Source: Podarcis raffonei (taxonomy: Eukaryota; Chordata; Lepidosauria; Squamata; Lacertidae). From it: a stretch of DNA of 64,000 nucleotides. Both the position numbers and the translations under genes were made by a program. Below the pieces are notes generated by a model. The model ran no database searches, was not told the origin of the DNA, and worked only from the letters and a program-made list of their open reading frames with translations. Position 1 is the first letter of the stretch; the number at the start of each line of letters is the position of its first letter. Of this stretch, positions 55,720 through 64,000 are shown piece after piece. Location: positions 14,684,001 through 14,748,000 of the forward strand of contig NC_070616.1 in the NCBI RefSeq assembly GCF_027172205.1, written 5' to 3'.

Positions 55720-57708
55720 TTAATCCTGTTTGGGCGGGAGTTGCCGCTTCCAAGCTTCGTTCAAGTAAACTAGTCGTTTGTAGTTGATGATAAAGAGAAT
55801 GAAGTTCAGCAAGTACGTGACAACGCAGATAATGCAGAATTCCTTCAGGACAAAGTACAGAATGTAGGCCAGGTACAAGGATCCTATTACCGACACTATG
55901 GAAGACATCATGAGGACTAGCGCCGCTACCGCACTTGCCGTCATACCTGGAAAAGACAAAGCAGTTACTTGGCACAGTTTTGCCCAACACAGCCCAGCCG
56001 AGCCATTCCTATTTCTCATTTTTAAAAAGACACATTTAATATACCATTCAAAGCAGACTTGGAAAGATAGAGAGGTGTTTTGTTACACACACACCAGCTG
56101 GGAGCTTGAAGTCAGCAGCAGCACCTACACTTTGGAACTCCCTGCCTATTGATATCAAGCAGGTGCTTTCACATGACTCTTTTTGGCATCTGCTAAAAGC
56201 ATTTTTGTTTAGACAAGCCTACCCAGATGTCTAGAAAATTGATGCAGGTTTTTAAAACTGATGCAAGTTTTTTGTTTTGCTAATTTAACTTTTTGAATGT
56301 CTTCAATTATTTTTGCTATTTTTTCTTAGTGATAATTTTATTGTTTTATCTTTTTTTGTAAACTGCTTTGTGGTTTTACTAGAATCAAGTGGTGTACTGT
56401 ATCAATTTTTTGAAACAAATAAAACAAACAGGTCAGTCACTGCAGCACTAACAGACCGCCCACTGTAAGGCAGAGAAACAGGATTTGTTCAAGGATTTTT
56501 GCTTTCTTAAAATGCTTAAAGCCTCAGAGGTTATGAGCTCCAAGCCCTGGGGCCAATGTTAAGTCTGCTCCATCTTACTTGATTCATGGAAACTAGCTGT
56601 AAAAAGTAGTAAGGCTCAGAAGGCCTTCAAGGGGGATTAGATAAACTCATGGAGGGAGAAGCAGGGGCCTGTCCTCAGCTTATTCCCCCCAAAAAGGTAC
56701 TTCACAATTCTGCCCACCACCAAAATATCAAAGACCACCAATTACCATAACACTTCAGTTGAGGCTCCCGGGATATCCAGCGAGGAAATTTAATGCACAG
56801 CACCTTTGCAGAGAAGGTGTGCAAGTCCTTCCTCTGTTACATTATGCAGCGCCAACACCGGGCACAGCATTTTAAAGCAGCTGCAAGCACAGAGTGGTCA
56901 CTGCCACAAGACGCTGACAACCTGAAGTTTGACAGCTGGGAGAGCAGGAACAGCAGGAGTGGGGAGGGTGGGAGGAAAGGAAGGGTTAATGAGAGCAAAT
57001 GCTGCAAAACACCCACTCAGGCTTGCAAAGAAGCCCCATCCAAGTTATACTGACTCCAAGGATTTGCAACCTGCTGGGAGCCTGAAAACAAGAAGGGCCA
57101 GCTTCCTTCTGAGTTACAGCCTGGTTTTGCCTGGAATGGATTCCAGCTCACCAAAGGCAACCAGGCGAGTGGCTACTTGCAAACCTATGCATTCACTGAA
57201 AATATGGTTTTTGATTATCTGAAGGGAGTTTGGGGAAGGAATCTGAAGTGAGGAACACAGGGGATGGTTGCCACCACATTCCCCATCATTTCTGATGCAG
57301 CTGAGACATTTTCCCCAGCCCTGAACATGGCTGACAACTAACAAATGTGTGTTAATTTTGATGGCTGGGAATTGGCTATTCTTTCCAGCTCTGCTTCAGG
57401 ATTCGTGGGTGTTACTGTGGTTAAGGACTATGAGCTGTTGACCTGCTTGTTCAGACCATGGAATAGGAAAGGCAGTTCAGTGAGGATACAGGATGCAGCT
57501 GTGCCAGGAACCAAGTTTATTCAACAGAAGGTGTGTAACCCTGAGCACCACAGGCAAAAGATAATGGAAAATGGAGGGAGGGAAGTTTTGACACTTACCA
57601 AGTAACATTTGTAGAACATAGAACACAAGACCGAAGACGCTGTTCGGTTGATTTATTGCACTGTCTTTTCCAAAAATGGAACCCAGCAGGCCAAAACCTC
57701 GACCCCAT
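55720..57708 (-). CDS. VKORC1L1: VKORC1L1, vitamin K epoxide reductase complex subunit 1-like 1, exons 2-3 (5' exon outside window)
   Basis: VKORC1L1 is an ER membrane protein that reduces vitamin K epoxide and vitamin K. Exon 2 is 57599-57708 (residues 65-102 by human numbering): [15 protein letters not shown]...[18 protein letters not shown]. Exon 3 is 55720-55946 (G102 to D176): [52 protein letters not shown], ending [11 protein letters not shown] and TAA. The redox pair is FCIIC (human C139/C142), and the NQPNS stretch lines the quinone pocket; three hydrophobic membrane segments are visible. Acceptors read TTTCAG and TTCCAG, donors GTAAGT, and phases match human. Exon 1, with the first membrane helix and the loop cysteines, is absent from 57709-64000 and must lie to the right, consistent with the very long first intron in human. 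Exons seen are intact and almost identical in pattern to human. Confidence 0.95.
55947..57598 (-). other. VKORC1L1: VKORC1L1 intron 2
   Basis: A 1.65-kb intron with GTAAGT donor and TTCCAG acceptor. It carries a LINE 3' fragment at about 56120-56425; the rest shows nothing recognisable. Confidence 0.8.
56120..56425 (+). repeat. LINE 3' fragment in VKORC1L1 intron 2
   Basis: GCAGCACCTACACTTTGGAA, TGCTAAAAGCATTTTTGTTT, TAATTTTATTGTTTTATC, and a tail AATCAAGTGGTGTACTG. Same family as 57840-58460 and 12200-12395. Confidence 0.7.
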
Positions 57709-57839
57709 CTGAAAGACAGTGGAGCAGTTAGTCTGCATTGCATGAATCAGATTAGTTTGCCTCCTACTACAGTAAGACAGGCGAGTGGGTAAGGAGGCCT
57801 TGCACACACAGCTCGGCCACATCTGCCACACACATACAA

Positions 57840-58460
57840 CACGACAGAGAAGACTGGAATCACTTGATTCGGAAGCTGCAGTTATAGTACAAAATGCTGT
57901 GGCCCGATCACTGACGGCATGGAACACCTGTGATCAAAAATCTGCACTGGCTACCCATTTGCTAGGTACTACTATAGCATATAAAGTCCCTAACAACTTG
58001 GGAACCATTTACCCACCATTTAGTCAGCGGAAGTGGCCCTGTTAGGTGCAACGTAATACCCGTTCCACATTCGTAAGAAGTCAACTTTTTGGTGTGGCAG
58101 CACCTACACTTTATGTTGTGATCTGCAGAGGAAGGGCGGTATACAAATTTAATAAATAAAACAAATACATACACTCTGGAACTCCCTGCCTATTGACATC
58201 GGACAGACACCTTCACTGTACTCTTTTCAGCACCTGCTAAAAACATTCTTGTTTAGACAAGGCGACGCAGATCTTCATAAAGTTGAGATGAGTTTTAATC
58301 TGTTTTTAGTCTATCATTATTTTAACTTTGTGAAAGTTTTCAATTATTGCCATTAATTTTTCTTACGAATTTTATTGTATCCTTTTTGTAAACCACTTAA
58401 AAGGGGTTTTTCTCCCCTACAGTCAAGCGGTGTATAAATTTTATGAAATAAATAAAACTA
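57840..58460 (+). repeat. LINE 3' region with a smaller repeat inserted
   Basis: Coding remnant around AAATCTGCACTGGCTACCC and TAAAGTCCCTAACAACTTGG resembles the end of a CR1/L2-type LINE protein. At about 58113-58172 a 60-bp tail (GGAAGGGCGGTATACAAATT) interrupts the CACCTACACTTT...GGAACTCCCTGCC stretch that is continuous at 56120. Confidence 0.65.
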
Positions 58461-59236
58461 TGAAAGAAGCGCTTCCCTTTCATCTAGTGGCTGGCTTTGA
58501 AGGTGAAATATTGTGATGTTTAGCTGGTGATATATCACGAAGTTGAAAACCAGATATTGCCTAGCCCTGACAAAGACTGAGCCTGACTTCACCGCTTTGT
58601 CAACCTCATTTCTCCCAGTGGTTTAAGCATATTAAAACCATGACCTCACAGTTTAATTTCTGACCATAATTCCAGACAAGCCAAGGAAGGCTTTCTGCAG
58701 CATTAGGAATGCAGGCAGTGCCCTCAACGGCCCTTGAGGGCCGCTATAAAAAGGGCTCATTTGTGGAGTTCAGGCAAGTGTGGTGAGCCTTCAGCTTCAT
58801 ACCACCGCTAAACAGAACCCTTTATGCAAACCTCAAAGAGAAACTGCTCCTGCTAATTCTTGCCATGATGCTCTGTGGCTCCTCTGCTCAGTAATTAAAT
58901 TTGTTATGGGATAATAAAGGATTTGGGGCTTAGTAAGTCCATAAACTTGCTGTGTTGTTTCCATTGCTACTGGAACTGTGGGTCTTCTGTCAGCTGCTCT
59001 CTTTAATTTTTCTGCTTTACTAATTTTTGATGGTTTTTGGATTGGAGTTTTTTGTGGTTGTTTTGTTTTGGTTTTACATCAGATGAAATGTAACTTGCCC
59101 TTAAAAGAATCACCCAGGTTTCAGATGAGCAGCACCAGTTATTAGCAAGTCCTTTTGCACTGTAGTGTAGCCAGCGAGGCCATGAATGGGCCATGCATGA
59201 ATTCGAGTTTGTTAAAATGGGCAGGGCCAGCAAAGG

Positions 59237-59810
59237 GGTTCATAAGAACGTAAGAAAAGCCTGCTGAATCAGGCCAATGGCCCATCTAGTCCAGAGACCC
59301 TCTTCTCACACTGACCAGTCAGGTGCCAAACCAGCAAGCAGGATTCGAGCATAACAGCACTCTCCCATCCTGGGGTTTCCAGCAACTTGTATTCAGGAGA
59401 ATTGGTGCCTCCAACTGTGAGCGGTCCTGGCTAGTAGCCCTCTTTGCTGCCATGAATTTCTCTAATCCTGTTTTAATGCCATCCAAAGCGGGGGCGAGTT
59501 CAAGACTGTATCAAAGTTCTACTCAGAGGAGACCTATTGAAATTAGTGGCTCTACATTAACCACTTCTATTAACTCCAGTAGCTCTACTCTGAGTATGAC
59601 TAAAACTGGATATGATCCTTGGCCCTCCACTTCTGCCTGAGTTGGGCCTGAGGATAAGAATCACAAACCATGGAGGGTGGTGTTGCAGTCAGGTCCTGCC
59701 TGCAGACTCCCCACTGGGGCATCTGGTTACCTGCTGTGGGAATAATATGCTGGACTAAGACGCCCCTTTTTGGCCTGATCCAGCTGTAGGTCTTTTCTTA
59801 GGTTCCAAGT
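59237..59810 (-). repeat. CR1-type LINE 3' region, reverse and broken up
   Basis: Reverse CR1 end at 59237-59480 (AGGCCAATGGCCCATCTAGT, CCTGTTTTAATGCCATCC), then unrelated sequence, then a forward-looking CR1 end at 59700-59800 (GGGCATCTGGTTACCTGCTG, TTTGGCCTGATCCAGC). Confidence 0.55.
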
Positions 59811-60413
59811 GCAATGAGTGCCTAACTTTAAGGAAGGCTTCCTGTACAAGATAAGGATTTTCTCACACTCCCGTTCAAGTTTCACCCACATTACCCAATT
59901 CCAAACTGGGAAACCACTGCTAATCACCACCTAAGCACACAAATGCCCAACCCATGATGCGTTTGGGAAAAAGTATTCTAAAACATTACACAACTTCAGA
60001 AAACATTTCACCTACAGAAGGTACGTCTGCTAGCAAATATTTCAGGAGAATGTGGAGGGAGCTGCCAAGGTTAAACACCTGACACACACACACCCCAACA
60101 GAAATTCCATATGTGATTAATGCAAAGTCCACTAACTTCAACTGTAGCAAAGGGCCGAAAATAAATCAGTTGCCTGGTCCCCTATGATGAACAATCTCAT
60201 CTCTAGGCCACCATGCAGAGAAAGCTTGGCTCCTTTTAACACCACAAATGGCTAACATACAGCATATGTGGAGAGGAAGGCAAGTAACTTTCCTATGCTT
60301 ACACCTGCTAGGATGACCTCCTTTCTTCCAGCAAGCATCTAGCTTTACCTTGAACACAGTGGAGTTGGCAGCAATTTAGGAAGTATATTTAAGGTCCCGT
60401 ACAGTACAGTACT

Positions 60414-60510
60414 GACCAAACTGCGGGAGGCAGTGGAAGACAGGAGTGCCTGGCGTGCTCTGGTCCATGGGGTCACGAAGAGTCGGACATGACTAAACGA
60501 CTAAACAACA
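60414..60510 (+). repeat. Bov-B LINE 3' end
   Basis: 97 bp ending GGTCACGAAGAGTCGGACAT then GACTAAACGACTAAAC, the classic Bov-B 3' end, with an 8-bp duplication ACAGTACT at 60406-60413 and 60511-60518. Extreme 5' truncation. Confidence 0.88.
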
Positions 60511-61085
60511 ACAGTACTTCTATAGTTTAATTGTGAAAACCTTAGAACATCTTGTATGTTTAAATCTAGCACACCTGCTCTGGGAGCCAGATTCCAAAAA
60601 AGATTGATTTTCCAGGAACTAGCCAGAAGACACAACAGGAAAAAATCTACTGTTTCTAGACAACGACACACCTGGGTCTTCTCTAGTCCCAAATGAGAAG
60701 CAAGACAACTTTGTGTGCCATCTGAAAAAGTTGGAGGGGGATTCTGAGCTGAAGACATCCTTGCACAGCACAATGAAGGAGGTCTTTAAATCAATCATTC
60801 CTTCTGGTTTTCCAGTCTCCAGATTATTATTCCCTTTAGCTGTGCCATATTGCTGCTATTTATTACCAGGGCATCAAATTTCATATCTGGCTGCAATTAA
60901 GGCGAAAAGAAGAATGATATTCATCCAAAAGTGCACAAGATCTCCTGCTCGGCTCTGCCAGAGGAGCATCTCTTGACCTGTGACCCCTGCAATGTTCAGG
61001 GAGTTCCCTTGCAGGAGCAACAATGTGATTCAAACACATCAGCTAATGAGATGAATGAAAATGTTCATTCTTGGGGTGGGTGTTG

Positions 61086-61262
61086 GGACAATAGTGACAC
61101 AGCAAACTGCCTTATATAGAGTCACACCTCTGGTCCATCCAGCTCAGTACTGTCAACAACGACTGGCATTTCAAGTTAGGTTTATTCCCAGGTCTACCTG
61201 GGAGTGCTGGGGATTGGGCCTGGGACCTTCTGCATGCAAAGTAGATGCTCCATCCCTGTGTT
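61086..61262 (-). repeat. tRNA-Ala-like SINE, reverse
   Basis: CAAACTGCCTTATATAGAGT, CCATCCAGCTCAGTACTGTC, TTCTGCATGCAAAGTAGATG. Confidence 0.7.
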
Positions 61263-61302
61263 ATGGCCCTTCCCCAGAGCCTGTGTCTTTGCCAAGCTAT
61301 AT

Positions 61303-61450
61303 AGTAGAATAGTAGTTGGAAGGGACCCTGAGGATCATCTAGTACAACCCCCTGCAATGGAGGAATATGCAGTTGTCCCATATGGGGGATTGAACCTGTG
61401 ACATGGCATGATCAGCATTCTGCTCTAACCAACTGAACTGTTGTTCCTCC
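61303..61450 (-). repeat. tRNA-headed SINE with CR1-like tail, reverse
   Basis: AGTAGTTGGAAGGGACCCTG, GATCATCTAGTACAACCCC, then GGGGATTGAACCTGTGACA and CTAACCAACTGAACTG, the reversed tRNA-like head. Confidence 0.7.
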
Positions 61451-63735
61451 AGTCTGCTAGCTTCTCTTTCGTTTCAGCCACATCCCAGCTGTCTTTAGAT
61501 GGGCTTGCTGGGCCAGCCCCTGACCTGGCAGTGCTCTAGCTTTCAACTGACCCTCTGGGTGGACTCTACACTGTCCTGCATGCCAAGCTAATCCAACTGT
61601 GCCACGACTCACTCTATCAGCTGTCTACTGGCCAACTCTGGCAAACAACAGCTAGGAATCAAGCAATGCTCAATAAGAAGGGCAGCAGGGAAAGATGTGA
61701 CGGGAAAAGAGGCAGGAGAGGTCAATCAGAAAGGTCAGGAAGCCTAGCAGCAAATAGGAGCTGAAGGTCATAGTGGCAATGGGTTGGGAAACTCAGTTCA
61801 AAGTATAACTAAAAAGATAAAACAGCACACTATTGTTAAGGAGTGGAGAAAATATGCTTTTACTTGAGGGATTTGTTTGACAAAACAAACCACAGGGCCC
61901 CTACCCTGTCCCAACAGGAATGAGCTGTCAATCCAGCCTCCACACAATACAGGCAAAAAACCCCTAGCTGCTGCCTGCCAAACTATCAGCAAGTCAACAT
62001 GATAAATAGCAACAGTGCAGAACTGAGACTTTCTGAGACTGCTAGTGTACTGATGAAAATCTTTCATACAAATAAGATTTCCTCAGGAATCTTATGATGT
62101 TTAGTAAGCCTCTTGTCTGACAACACTCCCCATTACCATAAGATAGACACAGGGCTTTAAAACCAAGTTGAAGTTTTTGCACAGGCTGTGTCTTTTTTTT
62201 TTTAAAAAAGTGAATCTATTTCACTGAATTGCTCAAAATGTGGTGAAAACTGTATCTGAATATTGCAAATCTATAGCATGTCTGATAAAAGTCCATGGTA
62301 TTAGGGAGCATGCACAACACTTCTGGCTCTAGGAAGTGGATCACAATTCCCTATGAAAGCACGAGGAATTTACAAAATCTTTTTGAAAAGGATTAAAGTA
62401 TTATGACACCAAGCAAGCTAGCACTGTGGCAAAATGCAGAGTGTCAATATAACGCACTGGACTTTGGTGCAGAACCTGGGGGATATCTGCATAAAAGAGG
62501 AAAAACCACTCGCCTCCAAAAGTATGTACTAGCCTGGTGGAGGAGGCCTGGAAAGCTCTGTTCTGCTTGCACTGGCCCACTACATAGTTGTGCTTCCCAT
62601 GGGAGGCGAGTCAAAGTACTCTGTCCTCTTCCTTCCATCTGCTCACTGAAAATCACCCACATATAGTTCCTTGTAACCGATGTCAACAATATTACTGATA
62701 AATACAAGGCAGTAATAAATGCATGAGAGTTTGGGAGAATGGAATTTGTAGCTTTGAGCAAACGCCACTGCATTAGGAGAGTGATCTCCAAGAGAGGTGA
62801 AGGCTTAGCAATGCCTCAAACTGCCCTGTACTGGGGCCTCTTTCACCAGTAGAGATCAAGACAGAACTGAGTTCTTTTACTATTGGGTAGGAAGTGCTGG
62901 TGTAAGAACACAGGCTGTATCTGCATAATAAACAAGGTTCTTTGACATTATCTGGATAAGCGAATTTAATTCATCCCTCAATCTGACAAGCTCCTTTCCC
63001 ACTGCTGCTTGCCCAAACCCACACTCCACAATAAATCTTTCCAACCTTACCTCCCAAACATTTCCCACACCTAACCTCACCCCACCTGCTAGCTTCTGAG
63101 ACACCATGCAAGTTCCTGCTTTAACAATGATACACATGGTTACTGCGGAACTTGGTCTCAATCCAAATAAATCTATCAGCTGACACCTCCTGCTTCCTCC
63201 CCACAGCCTAATTTCTATCAGCGGTCACCCAGTCCACCCAGTGAGGCCTGCTGGATGTCGCCTGTCATGACATTCTAAACCCACACAGTAGATCAAAGCC
63301 AAAATCAAAACAGTCCAAGACACACACCCATCAGCTAACACAGCCTCACCCATTTTCCCCCTTCTCTGCTTCCACCCTCCACTCATTCACTGCCACTCCC
63401 TCTCCTACTCAAAAATGTTGCTCAACACATACAGATTCCTGGCATGCACAGCTCTTATCCTGGAGCCCAAGCCTCTTTGCAAAAGAATTTCTTCCAAGGG
63501 TCTAGAGAGAGAGGCTACATTCAGCCAACGGTCTAGATCAAGAACACTTGTTCAAATACAACAACCCAAACACGTATAGAGGGCCTTCCGTCTCCTCCTC
63601 ACTCTCTGCTGGAAAAAGTTCCCAAACAGGTCCAATACAATTTGGTTCAGTAACTGAATCTTCCAACATTTGAAGCCTTTTATCTCACTCTTTAGTTGAA
63701 AAAGGCTCCCAGAATTCATTACAAATATCAGTTTA

Positions 63736-63937
63736 CAGCTGTACCTTGGTTTACAACCATAATCCGTTCCAGAGGTCCATTTGTAAAACAAAACAGGTTG
63801 TAACCCAAGGCGCGCTTTCGCCAATGGGGCCTCCAAAAAAAGGGGTTGTAATCCAAAAAAAGGTTGCAAACCGGGACACACACTTCAGGGTTTGAAGTGT
63901 TTGTAATCCAAAACGTATGCAAACCAAGGTACCACTG
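63736..63937. mobile_element. Palindromic mariner-like element C
   Basis: 202 bp, ends CAGCTGTACCTTGGTTTAC and GCAAACCAAGGTACCACTG, flanked by TA on both sides. Internal GTTGTAA(C/T)CCAA repeats. Confidence 0.8.
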
Positions 63938-64000
63938 TAGTAGATCAGAAGAACTACAAAGATCAGTCCCTGTCCTCAGGTTAAAGGTTTTATCAATTTA

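Larger units (their letters stand above)
57709..64000 (-). other. VKORC1L1: VKORC1L1 intron 1 (part)
   Basis: 6.3 kb upstream of exon 2 without CpG-rich sequence or a frame matching exon 1. Repeats found: a LINE 3' region (57840-58460), CR1 (59237-59810), Bov-B 3' end (60414-60510), two SINEs (61086-61262, 61303-61450) and a mariner-like element (63736-63937). About 58470-59230 and 61460-63730 show nothing I can name. Confidence 0.7.

Noticed and set aside
57709-64000. VKORC1L1 exon 1
   Set aside because: No CpG-rich segment and no frame matching the first helix and CDLGPWVKC-type loop were found.

Overview
The window is vertebrate genomic DNA, almost certainly from a squamate reptile (a lizard). 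It holds intron-rich single-copy genes set in a dense carpet of squamate-type repeats: Sauria-type SINEs with a Bov-B-like tail, a Bov-B LINE 3' end, many CR1 3' fragments, tRNA-headed and 5S-headed SINEs with CR1-like tails, and non-autonomous hAT and mariner-like elements. Gene content was recognised by translating exons, checking splice sites and phases, and comparing with human and chicken proteins from memory; no database was searched. The species cannot be named from the sequence.

Layout. 1-13,201: 5' part of CRCP (RPC9) on the minus strand, coding exons 1-4 (first 79 residues); the last exons lie left of the window. 13,040-13,470: CpG-rich CRCP promoter, flanked by two arrays of diverged tandem repeats, a 5' fragment of U2 snRNA and an inverted-repeat Penelope-like fragment. 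18,620-32,115: complete ASL (argininosuccinate lyase / delta-crystallin) on the plus strand, 16 coding exons, 464 residues. 34,070-49,548: complete GUSB (beta-glucuronidase) on the plus strand, 12 exons, 654 residues. About 50,430-64,000: VKORC1L1 on the minus strand, exons 3 and 2 plus a probable 5.3-kb 3' UTR; exon 1 lies right of the window.

The genes are housekeeping enzymes of different pathways (RNA polymerase III stalk, urea cycle, lysosomal glycosaminoglycan breakdown, vitamin K recycling); they form a conserved neighbourhood, not a functional cluster. The neighbours match human 7q11, but ASL is flipped relative to the other three: here CRCP and ASL are head-to-head and ASL and GUSB run in the same direction.

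No new coding system was found. The items most worth a second look are substitutions at conserved ASL positions, the ASL inversion, the repeat arrays at the CRCP promoter, two different hAT elements inserted at the same octamer in GUSB intron 6, and the repeat-free VKORC1L1 3' UTR. No retrovirus-like element was recognised.
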